Made by a program: the position numbers and the translations under genes
From: Nakamurella lactea DSM 19367
Lineage (GTDB): Bacteria; Actinomycetota; Actinomycetes; Mycobacteriales; Nakamurellaceae
NCBI RefSeq assembly: GCF_000426645.1
Contig: NZ_AUFT01000016.1
Location: 1-64,000 of the forward strand
Direction: 5' to 3'
DNA length: 64,000 nucleotides
Part shown: piece by piece, positions 24,267-31,626 of the stretch
Layout: each line of letters opens with the position of its first letter
Position numbering within the stretch: the stretch's first letter is position 1
Notes under the pieces: model-generated
Told to the model about the DNA's origin: nothing
Database searches by the model: none
Seen by the model: the letters and a program-made list of their open reading frames with translations, nothing else

Positions 24267-25210
24267 CGGTTGTCTCCCTGCGGGTTTCCCTGCTTCTGGT
24301 CGGCCGGATGACCCATCGGCAACCGCGGATCGACCGGCTCGTCCGCCCACAGCCCGCGGACCCAGCCGTGCGCCGGGTCGTCGCAGATCAGCCAGGCTCG
24401 CTCGGGACCCGGCCCGGCCATCACGTTCAGGTAGTAGAGGTCGTAGCCGGGCAGCGCCATCGCCGGCCCGTGCCAGCCGTAGGGCACCAGCACCACGTCG
24501 CCGCTGCGGACCTCGGCCAGGACGTCGATCGGCCGGTCGTCGCTGGCGTACACCCGTTGGTAGCCAACGGGATCCGCGTCGCTCGGAGCTTCGGCGGCGG
24601 CCCGCACCTCGAAGTAGTAGATCTCCTCGAGCTCGGTCTCGGATCCGGGCCGCTCGACATCGTGCTTGTGCGGCGGGTGGGAGGAGAAGTTCCCGGCCGG
24701 GGTGATCACCTCGCAGGCGATGATGGCGGTGGCGTCCAGGGTCTGCGGGGTGCCGAAGTTGCGCACCTCCCGCGATGCCCGGCCGGCGCCGCGCAGTTCG
24801 ACCGGCACCTGCGCGGCCGGCAGATATGCGAACGGCGCGGTCGACCCGGCCTTGGCCAGCGCGGTGCACACCGCGATCCTGGCCGGCCGGCCCGGGTCGG
24901 CGGTGATCGTCAGCCGCGAATCCGCTGGGGCATAGACGATGTCTGTCGGGCCGGTGAACACCGACGCCCGCCCGGCGAGCTCGGCGGTGTGCTCGCCGTC
25001 GGTGCCGGTCACCGTCACCGTGCAGCCACCGGACAGCGGCAGCACGATCGCCTCCCGCCCGGGTAACTCCACGGTTCGCGACTGACCGGGATCGAGCGCC
25101 AGCACCGTCAGCCCGGTGTACTGCCAGCCGTCGATCGACTCGTCGATCACCACCGCCGAGTCGTCGCGGCTCCGGCTGCCGGCCGGGTACACCCAGCGCT
25201 GCCTGGTCAT
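24263..25210 (-). CDS. iolB: 5-deoxy-glucuronate isomerase
   Basis: 315 residues from ATG 25210. Bicupin of the KduI/IolB family: N-terminal cupin with GREAIVLPLSGGCTVTV, C-terminal cupin with NFSSHPPHKHDVERPG, the metal-binding His/His/Glu set (ELEEIYYFEV supplies Glu), and VLVPYGWHGPAMALPGYDLY. The tail DDPAHGWVRGLW is typical. It converts 5-deoxy-glucuronate to 5-dehydro-2-deoxy-gluconate. Overlaps iolC and iolD by four bases each. Confidence 0.93.
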   Translation of the reverse strand: MTRQRWVYPAGSRSRDDSAVVIDESIDGWQYTGLTVLALDPGQSRTVELPGREAIVLPLSGGCTVTVTGTDGEHTAELAGRASVFTGPTDIVYAPADSRLTITADPGRPARIAVCTALAKAGSTAPFAYLPAAQVPVELRGAGRASREVRNFGTPQTLDATAIIACEVITPAGNFSSHPPHKHDVERPGSETELEEIYYFEVRAAAEAPSDADPVGYQRVYASDDRPIDVLAEVRSGDVVLVPYGWHGPAMALPGYDLYYLNVMAGPGPERAWLICDDPAHGWVRGLWADEPVDPRLPMGHPADQKQGNPQGDNR

Positions 25211-26160
25211 GACTGCTCCGGTCCGTCCAGCGCCGCCTGGACTTCGTCGGTACTGGGCATGGCGGTGGAGCATTCCAGCCGGCCGGCCACCAGCGCGCCG
25301 GCCACGTTGGCGAACTCGATGACCTCGCGCAGTGATCGGCCGGCCAGTAGCCCGTGCACCAGCGCGCCACCGAAGGCATCGCCGGCGCCGAGTCCGTTCA
25401 CCACCTGCACCGCAAAAGGCGGCACCTCCACCCGTTCGTCAGCGGTGGCCGCCAGTACTCCCTTGGGACCCTGCTTGACCACGGCCAGATCCAGGCCGCG
25501 CTCGAGCAGCGCATCGGCGGCTCGGTACGGGTCGCTCTCGCCGACCGCGACCCGGCACTCCTCGCTGTTACCGACGGCCACCGTCACTTGCTGCAGGGCC
25601 AGGCCCACCTGCTCGGTCGCCTCCGCCTCATCGGCCCAGAACATCGGGCGGTAGTCCAGGTCCAGCACCGTGTTCGGGATCCGTCCGCGCCGCTGCCAGG
25701 CAGCGAAGTGGGCCGACCGGCTCGGCTCCTGCGAGAGCCCGGTCACCGTGCACCAGAACACCGCGGCGTCGGCGATCGCCCGGCCGGGCAGCTCATCGGG
25801 TCGGATCATCAGATCGGGAGCGATCGGATACCGGTAGAAGTAGAGCGGGAAGTCGTCCGGCGGAAACACCTCGCAGAAGGTGACCGGCGTCGGCGGTCCG
25901 TCAACCTCGGTGATGAACTCGGGATCCACCCCGAGCCGCTGCGCCTCCGCCCGCACATAGCCGCCGAACGGGTCGTGCCCGGTCCTGGTGATCAGCGCGA
26001 CCCGCCGGCCGTGCCGGGCGGCGGCCACCGCCACGTTGGTCGCGCTGCCGCCGAGAAACTTCTCGAAGGTTTTGACCTCGGCCAGGCCCACGCCGTGATC
26101 GAGCGGGTAGATGTCGACGCCGGTGCGTCCCATGGTGATCAGTTCGTACGGCTCACTCAT
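25207..26160 (-). CDS. iolC: 5-dehydro-2-deoxygluconokinase
   Basis: 317-residue PfkB-family sugar kinase. ELITMGRTGVDIYPL and EKFLGGSATNVAVAAARHGR form the substrate-binding start; the ATP/anion-hole motif with catalytic Asp is VVNGLGAGDAFGGALVHGLL near 260. FFYRYPIAPDLM-like sequence (LYFYRYPIAPDLMI) and NSEECRVAVGES match IolC. It phosphorylates 5-dehydro-2-deoxy-gluconate. Overlaps iolE by 8 bases and iolB by 4. The aldolase (iolJ) and iolA are not in the window. Confidence 0.92.
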   Translation of the reverse strand: MSEPYELITMGRTGVDIYPLDHGVGLAEVKTFEKFLGGSATNVAVAAARHGRRVALITRTGHDPFGGYVRAEAQRLGVDPEFITEVDGPPTPVTFCEVFPPDDFPLYFYRYPIAPDLMIRPDELPGRAIADAAVFWCTVTGLSQEPSRSAHFAAWQRRGRIPNTVLDLDYRPMFWADEAEATEQVGLALQQVTVAVGNSEECRVAVGESDPYRAADALLERGLDLAVVKQGPKGVLAATADERVEVPPFAVQVVNGLGAGDAFGGALVHGLLAGRSLREVIEFANVAGALVAGRLECSTAMPSTDEVQAALDGPEQS

Positions 26161-27079
26161 GTCGGTCCGCCACCGCGAAGAGGTAGTCCAGCGAACTGCG
26201 GACGTCGTCGACCGGGTCGGGCAGCAGCGGGTCGTCGGCCGGGTCGCCGGTCAGCACGGTGTCCTGCTCGAGCACGTACCAGCCGTCGTAGCCGCGGGAC
26301 TCCAGACCGGCGACGATGGCGGCAATGTCGATGTCGCCGGCCCCCAGCGGTGCGTACATGCCGTCCGCCACCGCCGCCGCGTATCCGATCTCGCCCGAGC
26401 GGACCCGTTGCGCCAGCGGGAGTCTCACGTCCTTCAGGTGGACGTGACCGATCCGCTCCGGGTGCGCGGCGGCCATCGCCACCGGGTCGCCGCCGCCGAT
26501 CAGCAGGTGCCCGGTGTCCAGGCACAGAGCGACGCCGGAGCCGTCGATCACCCGTTGCGCCTCCAGTCCGGACTCGATCATCGTGCCGACGTGCGGGTGC
26601 AGGGTGGCAGCCAACCCCACGTCCGCGGCAGCCTCGGCGATCCGATCGAGGTTGCCCAGCAGGGTGTGCCAGCCGGCGGCGTCCAGCTCCGGCCGGGAGT
26701 CGTAGCCGGCCGCGCCGGTGGCGGCGGCCATCACCACGGTGCTCGCCGCAGCGGCGACCAGGCCGGTCATGGCCGTGCGGACGCCGGGCAGCGGGTCGTG
26801 GTCGGGCTCGTGCAGCACCGCCGGCACGAACTGCCCGACCGCGGCCAGCCCGTGTTGCTGCAGCACAGCGGCTTTGTCGGTCGGTTGATCCGGCAGGAAT
26901 CCGTCCGGCCCGAACTCGGTGGCGGTCAGCCCGACCTCCCGCATCTGTCGCAGTACGGTGGCCGGCGGCAGCTGGAACCCCCAGCCCGGCACCTCGCAGA
27001 CCCCCCAGGAGATCGGCGCGCCGGCCACCCGTTCGCGGATCGGTGTGCGGGCAGTACGGCTGGCAGAACCGATCGACAT
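26153..27079 (-). CDS. iolE: inosose dehydratase (IolE) / sugar isomerase-like TIM barrel
   Basis: 308 residues from ATG 27079 with GGGGAG upstream. The start RVAGAPISWGVCEVPGWGFQ is diagnostic of IolE, followed by LTATEFGPDGFLP, GLAATLHPHVGTMIES (metal His), ALCLDTGHLLIGGGDP, RIGHVHLKDVRLPLA and GWYVLEQDTVL. It dehydrates 2-keto-myo-inositol to the diketone used by IolD. First gene of the operon; a perfect 8-bp inverted repeat lies 27-50 bases upstream. Confidence 0.9.
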   Translation of the reverse strand: MSIGSASRTARTPIRERVAGAPISWGVCEVPGWGFQLPPATVLRQMREVGLTATEFGPDGFLPDQPTDKAAVLQQHGLAAVGQFVPAVLHEPDHDPLPGVRTAMTGLVAAAASTVVMAAATGAAGYDSRPELDAAGWHTLLGNLDRIAEAAADVGLAATLHPHVGTMIESGLEAQRVIDGSGVALCLDTGHLLIGGGDPVAMAAAHPERIGHVHLKDVRLPLAQRVRSGEIGYAAAVADGMYAPLGAGDIDIAAIVAGLESRGYDGWYVLEQDTVLTGDPADDPLLPDPVDDVRSSLDYLFAVADRHE

Positions 27080-27105
27080 CGATGCGCTCCCCGAAGGACG
27101 GTGGT

Positions 27106-27129
27106 GTGACGGGACCACATTCCCGTCAC
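27106..27129. promoter_or_regulatory. 8-bp inverted repeat upstream of iolE
   Basis: GTGACGGG (27106-27113) and CCCGTCAC (27122-27129) are perfect inverted copies with an 8-base spacer. They lie in the 107-base gap between the end of the acyl-CoA ligase-like gene and the iolE start. It could be the operator of the iol operon or a terminator of the upstream gene. No iol regulator gene is present nearby. Confidence 0.45.
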
Positions 27130-27186
27130 GAGGGTCGGGCCCAGGGGGCGCCGGCCAGCTCAGCGTGCCCGTCGGCGCGGCCACTG

Positions 27187-28479
27187 TCAAAGGTCTGCCA
27201 GCCGGTCCTGGAGTAGGCGTCGGGTGTCGCCGCGGTCGATCTTCCCGTTCGGTCGCCGAGGTATCCGGTCGACCTGCAGCCACCGGCGCGGGAGCGATTC
27301 GCCCCGCAGCACCAGCCTGGCGGCCGCCCGGACAATGCCGAGGTCGGCGCCGGGGGCCGGCACCACCACGGCGATCAGCTGCTCGCCGAACCGCGGGTGC
27401 GGCAGGCCGAGCACCGCCGCATCCGACACCGACGCCAAGGTGCCGAGGGTGGTCTCGACATCTTCGGCGATCACCGTCCGGCCGCCGACCGTCACGGCAG
27501 CGTCTCCCCGTCCGGTGATCTGCAACCCGCCGGCGTCGTCGACGGTGGCCAGATCGCCGACGGAGGCGAACTTCTCGGCATCCAGCTGGACCGGGGCCAG
27601 TCCGGTGGCGGTCAGGTAGCCGAGTGCCCGGAAGTCGGACCGGGACCAGAGCTCCCCGTCGCGGAGCCGCACCGTCACCCCGGGGAACGGCGCGTGCGGC
27701 GCCGGCCAGCGGCGGGCGGTGACGAAGGACAGCTCGGCCGCCCCGTAGTACTCGGTCACCGTCAGACCCATCGAGATGGCCTGCCGGGCAAGGGATTCCG
27801 GTAGGACCGCGCCGGCCACCACGACCGAACGCAGGGCCGGGGTCGGCAGCTGGAGCAACCGGCCCAGGACCGTCGGCACGCAGATCGCCGTGGTGGCCGT
27901 CGCCGGGTCGTCGGTGACGGTCGCGCCGATCGCCAGTGCATGCACCGCCGAGAACAGCTGCATGGTGGAGAACAGCGGACCGGTCAGCAGCACCCGGTCG
28001 TCGGCGCAGATACCGGTGAGCGCCGAGTACCCGGCGAACGAACTGGTCCAGGACCCGAGGGTCCGCACCACTGCCCGCGGGGCTCGCGACGAACCGGAGG
28101 TGCCGACCAGCAGGAACGCGTCCGCCGGTAGCGACTGACCGATCGCGGTGGTGGGGATGGGCTGGGCCGGGTCGGCGAGCCAGACCGCCCGCCGGGTGGC
28201 CGCGGCGGCGAACACCGCGACGAGTTGCTCCGGTACCGGCAGCCGGCTGGCATCCACCACCCCGCTGGCGCCGGTCGCGCCACCGGCGCCCGGACCATCG
28301 TCGGCGTCGAGATGACCGGCCGCCCGTACCCGCGCGCCGAACTCCCGGTAGTCGAGTTGCTGCCCGGTCCACTGGATGGCCGGCCGGGTCGGCTCGATGC
28401 TGCCGGGCCGTAGCGCCGGCCGCCAGTTGCCGGAACCGTGGGTGCCGTTCACCGTGCTTCGCCGCTCACCGTGCTTCAC
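27187..28479 (-). CDS. AMP-binding acyl-CoA ligase-like enzyme, short form
   Basis: 430 residues, shorter than the usual 500-560 of ANL ligases. The P-loop is VGTSGSSRAPRAVV with Arg where Lys is normal. VTEYYGAAELSFV (A5), VGDLATVDDAGGLQITGRGD (A7/A8) and IPRRPNGKIDR (A10, catalytic Lys present) are intact. The N-terminal substrate-binding part is reduced, as in o-succinylbenzoate-CoA-ligase-like enzymes. It starts 3 bases after bioY. I give GTG 28479; GTG 28452 is an alternative because a 17-bp tandem repeat blurs the junction. The acyl substrate is unknown; with BioY a pimelate-type or biotin-related acid is possible. Confidence 0.75.
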   Translation of the reverse strand: MKHGERRSTVNGTHGSGNWRPALRPGSIEPTRPAIQWTGQQLDYREFGARVRAAGHLDADDGPGAGGATGASGVVDASRLPVPEQLVAVFAAAATRRAVWLADPAQPIPTTAIGQSLPADAFLLVGTSGSSRAPRAVVRTLGSWTSSFAGYSALTGICADDRVLLTGPLFSTMQLFSAVHALAIGATVTDDPATATTAICVPTVLGRLLQLPTPALRSVVVAGAVLPESLARQAISMGLTVTEYYGAAELSFVTARRWPAPHAPFPGVTVRLRDGELWSRSDFRALGYLTATGLAPVQLDAEKFASVGDLATVDDAGGLQITGRGDAAVTVGGRTVIAEDVETTLGTLASVSDAAVLGLPHPRFGEQLIAVVVPAPGADLGIVRAAARLVLRGESLPRRWLQVDRIPRRPNGKIDRGDTRRLLQDRLADL

Positions 28480-28483
28480 CGCT
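28450..28483. repeat. 17-bp tandem repeat at the bioY-ligase junction
   Basis: Two copies of a 17-bp unit (28450-28466 and 28467-28483, CACCGTGCTTCRCCGCT) differ at one base, and the next 5 bases begin a third. Because 17 is not a multiple of three, the copies are read in different frames. The second copy ends in the first base of the bioY stop codon and also contains the GTG that may start the ligase. Confidence 0.8.
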
Positions 28484-29088
28484 CACCGGTGGGTCGCGAC
28501 GTCCCTCACGGTCGCGGCCGGGCGGCGGAGCGGAATCAGCCCCGGGTACGCCCGGTGCACCTGCTTGGCGACCAAAGCGGTCACCACCACCTTGATCGCA
28601 TCTCCCGGCAGGTAGATGCCGGAGTTGGCCACCGCCGTCCACAGCGGTAGCCCGGTTCGGATCGCGGTCCAGGGGATGCCGATCGCGTAGATCGCCACGA
28701 TGCCGCCGAGCGCCGTGACGATGATCCCCAGCCACAGCGGATAGGCCGGCAGGATGCGCCGGGTCAGCGCGCCGATCACCAACGCGCCCAGCATGAATCC
28801 CCAGACGTAGCCCGCCGCCGGGGAGACGAAGACGGCGTTCGGGCCGCCTCGGCCACCGGCCAGCAGCGGCAGCCCGCAGAGCACCAGCAGGTTGAAGACG
28901 GCCACCGCGAGAAACCCCTTACGGGCGCCGAGCAGCGCGCCGGCCAGCATCACGCCGAGCGTCTGCAGGGTGATCGGGACGGCGTTGCCGCCGATGTACA
29001 GGGTGCCGGGCAGGCCGAGCGCGGCGATCAGTGCGGCGAATACGGCGATCTGTGCCAGATCCCTGGATGTGGTGCGGCGGTTGGCCAT
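28483..29088 (-). CDS. bioY: biotin transporter substrate-binding subunit BioY
   Basis: 201 residues from ATG 29088 (GGAGGA upstream). Six hydrophobic helices; the family signature GTLYIGGNAVPITLQTLGVM (PITLQTLGVMLAGALLGARKG) and AVFVSPAAGYVWGFMLGALV (S/G-P-x-x-GY-x-x-G) are unmistakable for BioY, as is GIYLPGDAIKVVVTALVA near the end. It binds biotin and works alone or with the EcfA/EcfT pair encoded at 17.6-18.9 kb. Divergent from an alpha/beta hydrolase with a long palindrome between the genes. Confidence 0.93.
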   Translation of the reverse strand: MANRRTTSRDLAQIAVFAALIAALGLPGTLYIGGNAVPITLQTLGVMLAGALLGARKGFLAVAVFNLLVLCGLPLLAGGRGGPNAVFVSPAAGYVWGFMLGALVIGALTRRILPAYPLWLGIIVTALGGIVAIYAIGIPWTAIRTGLPLWTAVANSGIYLPGDAIKVVVTALVAKQVHRAYPGLIPLRRPAATVRDVATHR

Positions 29089-29156
29089 GCATCCTCCGGC
29101 GAGGCTCGGGCTCGGGCTGGTGAACGGTGGAACAGTAGCGCCCCGGCCGGCGCTTC

Positions 29157-29209
29157 GGTTCGCGGGCTCTCTTGCAGCTATCGGATAACCGCAAGAGGGC
29201 CCGCGAACC
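29157..29209. promoter_or_regulatory. 19-bp inverted repeat between bioY and hydrolase starts
   Basis: Arm 1 (29157-29175, GGTTCGCGGGCTCTCTTGC) and arm 2 (29191-29209) pair at 18 of 19 positions around a 15-base spacer. It is in the 165-base divergent region between bioY (start 29088) and the hydrolase (start 29254). Its position suits an operator acting on both; it could also form a stem in the leader of the hydrolase mRNA. The spacer contains TATCGGATA. Confidence 0.6.
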
Positions 29210-29253
29210 CGGGTGGCCGATGGGCGATCGGATCGCTGGACCACACTGGTCCG

Positions 29254-30090
29254 ATGCGCCACGGCGAATTGTCGACCCAGCGGCACGAGATCGAGGTGGA
29301 CGGGCACCGGATCTCGGTGCTGACCGCCGGTATCCCGGGCGACCGGCCGCCGGTGCTGGCCGTGCACGGCTTCGGCTCGTCCGCGGTCGGTACCTGGCAG
29401 GTCACCGGGCACCTGACCGCACAGGTCAGGGCCGGTCGGTTCGTCATCGCGCCGGACCTGCTCGGCCACGGCCGGTCCGACACCCCGACGGATCCGGCGG
29501 TCTACACCCTCGGCGGGCTGGTCCGGATCGTCGAGGCCGGCATCGCCGCGTTCGGCGAGCCGGCCGGCCCGGTGGATCTGCTCGGCTACTCGCTGGGCGC
29601 CAGGATCGGCTGGGAGCTGCTCACGGCCCGGGACGGGGCGGCTGACGGCGACCCGACGGCGGCCGGCCGGCCGCGCCGGGCCGTGCTCGGCGGCTTCGAC
29701 GGACGGGCGCTGTTCGACGGGGTGGACGAACCGCTGCTGCGGCACGCGCTGGCGCCGGCCGGGGCGGATGATCCGGCGATCGACGACGAGGGCGAGCTGC
29801 CCGCCGACACCCGGCGCATCGTGCAGATCATCAGGGCCGGCCGCGACACCGATCCGGCTGCCCTGCTGGCCCTGGTCGGGGGACTCGCCGGTGCCCCGGT
29901 GGCCCCCGGCCGGCCGGGGCAGCCGATCCTGTTCGCCTCCGGCGAGCGGGACGCGTTGGCCGCCGGCGCGCAACACCTGGCGGCCTCGCTGCCGAATGCC
30001 GATTACCTGCAGATCCCGCGCCGCGACCACATCAGCGCGGTCCCGGCCGGCGTGTTCCGGTCCGCGGCGGTCGCATTCCTCGGCGATTGA
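29254..30090 (+). CDS. alpha/beta hydrolase next to bioY
   Basis: 278 residues: LAVHGFGSSAVGTWQVTGHL (oxyanion HG), APDLLGHGRSDTPTD, DLLGYSLGARIGW with the Ser nucleophile in G-Y-S-L-G, LFASGERDALAAGAQH (acid), and QIPRRDHISAVPAGVFRSAA (His). The pattern is that of BioH/MhpC-type hydrolases. Being divergent from bioY, an esterase role in biotin or pimeloyl metabolism is possible, but specificity cannot be read from sequence. The MogA-like gene follows 139 bases later on the same strand. Confidence 0.85.
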   Translation: MRHGELSTQRHEIEVDGHRISVLTAGIPGDRPPVLAVHGFGSSAVGTWQVTGHLTAQVRAGRFVIAPDLLGHGRSDTPTDPAVYTLGGLVRIVEAGIAAFGEPAGPVDLLGYSLGARIGWELLTARDGAADGDPTAAGRPRRAVLGGFDGRALFDGVDEPLLRHALAPAGADDPAIDDEGELPADTRRIVQIIRAGRDTDPAALLALVGGLAGAPVAPGRPGQPILFASGERDALAAGAQHLAASLPNADYLQIPRRDHISAVPAGVFRSAAVAFLGD

Positions 30091-30229
30091 CCGCCGCTCG
30101 GTCCGGCCGGCACAGCGGTCCACAACGAACTCACAGGACCCACTCGGGAAACCACACCTGGGGTGGATAGGCTGGGCCGGCCCAGCCGCCGGGCATTCAC
30201 CCGCGGCAGACACATCTTGGAGGCCCGAG

Positions 30230-30727
30230 TTGACCACCACCGGCCCGGTCGGACGGGCGCTCATCGTGTCCGTCTCCGACGAACTTGTGCACGGCGACGA
30301 CGACCACGGCGCCGGCGCCCTGGTCACCGAACTGCTCGGCGAGGCAGGTTTCGTGGTGGACGGCTCCGTCGCCGTGCCCAGCGAGGCCGTCGACATCCGT
30401 TCGGCGCTGAACACCGGCGTGATCGGCGGCGTCGACCTGATCGTCACCGTCGGCGGCGTCGGCGTCACCCCCCGGGACGTGGTCGCGGACGTCACCGAAG
30501 AGGTGGTCGACCGGGCGCTGCCCGGCATCGCCGAGGCGCTGCGCTGGTCGGGGATGACGGCCGGGGTCACCGACGCGGTGGTCTCCCGCGGCATGGTCGG
30601 GGTCTCCGGATCGACCCTGATCGCGAACGTCGCCGGTTCCAGGGCCGCCATCCGGGACAGCCTGGCAACGCTGATCCCGCTGGCCACCTACACGATCGAT
30701 CAGCTGTCCGACCCCGTGCTGGACTGA
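30230..30727 (+). CDS. MogA/MoaB-type molybdopterin-binding protein
   Basis: TTG 30230 is preceded by GGAGG at 7 bases and gives 165 residues. GRALIVSVSDELVHGDDDHG is the family start (S-D-x3-G). DLIVTVGGVGVTPRDVVADV is the molybdopterin-binding motif TGGxGxxPRD, although the first Gly-Thr is replaced by V-T-V-G-G-V. The C-terminal part VSRGMVGVSGSTLIANVAGS matches S-R-x-x-x-G-x-x-x-x-T-L-I-x-x-L-P-G-S. The protein belongs to molybdenum-cofactor assembly, or is a divergent relative. No other moa gene is near apart from the Glp (MoeA-like) gene at 36 kb. Confidence 0.85.
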   Translation: MTTTGPVGRALIVSVSDELVHGDDDHGAGALVTELLGEAGFVVDGSVAVPSEAVDIRSALNTGVIGGVDLIVTVGGVGVTPRDVVADVTEEVVDRALPGIAEALRWSGMTAGVTDAVVSRGMVGVSGSTLIANVAGSRAAIRDSLATLIPLATYTIDQLSDPVLD

Positions 30728-30747
30728 GGCTGAACGGCCGCTGAACG

Positions 30748-30790
30748 CCGTCAGCCCCCGTCCGGTGTCGACCGGCGCGGGGGCTGACGG
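30748..30790. terminator. strong bidirectional terminator
   Basis: CCGTCAGCCCCCG (30748-30760) pairs perfectly with CGGGGGCTGACGG (30778-30790); 13-bp stem, 17-base loop. It lies between the converging MogA-like gene and the helical-repeat gene. Confidence 0.85.
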
Positions 30791-30806
30791 GATCTTGCGG
30801 TGCGGC

Positions 30807-31175
30807 TCAGGAGTCCTTGGCGTCGTCGATCGCGTCGCCGGCGGCGTCCTTGGCGTCGGCCGCCGCGTCCGAGACCTTGTCGGCGGCGTCGGCCGCCGCG
30901 TCCGAGACTGCCTCGCCGGCGTCGGCTGCGGCGTCCTTGACGTCCGAGCCGGCAGCCGCGACCTTGTCGGCCGGATCCCCGTCACCGAACACCTTGTCCT
31001 TCAGATCGCCGGCAACGTCGGAAACCTTTTCGCCGACGGACTCGGCGACGTCCTTGGTCTTCTCCCACGCCGGACCGGCAACCTCGGAAACCTTGTCGCC
31101 CACAGTCTCCGCTGCGTCCTTGATCTTCTCGCCGGCGTCCTCGGCCAGTTCCTTGGCCTTATCGATGAAGCTCAC
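30807..31175 (-). CDS. LEA-like amphipathic helical protein
   Basis: I prefer GTG 31175 because GAGGACC lies 6-12 bases upstream; an ATG 15 bases earlier would overlap that site. The 122-residue product is almost pure amphipathic helix with repeated A/D/K/V units: DKAKELAEDAGEKIKDAAET, VGDKVSEVAGPAWEKT, and a tail of DAAADAKDAAGDAIDDAKDS. The composition and 11-residue-like periodicity recall late-embryogenesis-abundant and YtxH/apolipoprotein-like proteins linked to desiccation or membrane stress. No signal or membrane segment. Confidence 0.7.
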   Translation of the reverse strand: MSFIDKAKELAEDAGEKIKDAAETVGDKVSEVAGPAWEKTKDVAESVGEKVSDVAGDLKDKVFGDGDPADKVAAAGSDVKDAAADAGEAVSDAAADAADKVSDAAADAKDAAGDAIDDAKDS

Positions 31176-31225
31176 GATCGGTCCTCGCATTCTCGCAGGT
31201 AGTGCGCCTGTGGCAGGCTGACGAG

Positions 31226-31543
31226 ATGAATCTACCGGGCGATTCGCGTTCGGGTGGGGTGACGCCCGAACCGGACGAACCCGAGACCGCGGCGGGCGCG
31301 GAAGCCGGCCCCGACCGGGCCGCGGAGACCGGCCCCGATCGGGCGGCGGAGACCGGCCCCGACCGGGCGGTGGAGACCGGCCGTGCCGCTCGGCAGCGGG
31401 CCGTGCGCCATCGGCTCGCCGAATCCATTGCGGAGGGCCTGCTGCCGGAGACGACCGGCGACGAACGCCACTGGGGTGACGGCGAGCAGGGATACAGCGC
31501 GGCCTGGTACGCAGAGAACCGGCCGCCACACCACGATCGGTGA
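31226..31543 (+). CDS. hypothetical protein with GPDRAAET repeats
   Basis: 105 residues from ATG 31226. The N-terminal half is disordered with repeats of GPDRAAET (four near copies, encoded by 24-bp DNA repeats at about 31307-31380). The C-terminal half (ARQRAVRHRLAESIAEGLLP, then DERHWGDGEQGYSAAWYAEN) is a compact motif that I have seen in short actinobacterial proteins without known role. Divergent from the LEA-like gene and converging with mscL over a terminator. Confidence 0.55.
   Translation: MNLPGDSRSGGVTPEPDEPETAAGAEAGPDRAAETGPDRAAETGPDRAVETGRAARQRAVRHRLAESIAEGLLPETTGDERHWGDGEQGYSAAWYAENRPPHHDR
31307..31380 (+). repeat. 24-bp tandem repeats (about 3 copies)
   Basis: Three consecutive in-frame 24-bp units of the type GACCGGGCGGCGGAGACC plus GGCCCC encode GPDRAAET. 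Copies differ at a few synonymous or conservative positions. The number may vary between strains. Confidence 0.75.
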
Positions 31544-31582
31544 TCGTGGCATGACGGCCGGTTCCAGTGCATCCGACTGCCG

Positions 31583-31626
31583 GAGAGTTCCCCGCGGGCG
31601 CCCGGGCCTGCCGGGCGCGGACTCTC
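31583..31626. terminator. hairpin at the end of mscL
   Basis: Outer arms GAGAGT/ACTCTC (31583-31588, 31621-31626) and inner arms GCGCCCGG/CCGGGCGC (31598-31605, 31611-31618) make a long interrupted stem between converging genes. It overlaps the mscL stop codon. Confidence 0.6.

Noticed and set aside
25354-27216. 620-codon plus-strand frame
   Set aside because: Antisense to iolC and iolE with composition of a shadow frame; no start signal or motif.
26153-28372. IolE fused to a long N-terminal extension
   Set aside because: The extension is the shadow of the acyl-CoA ligase gene; ATG 27079 has a ribosome-binding site and the family start follows closely.
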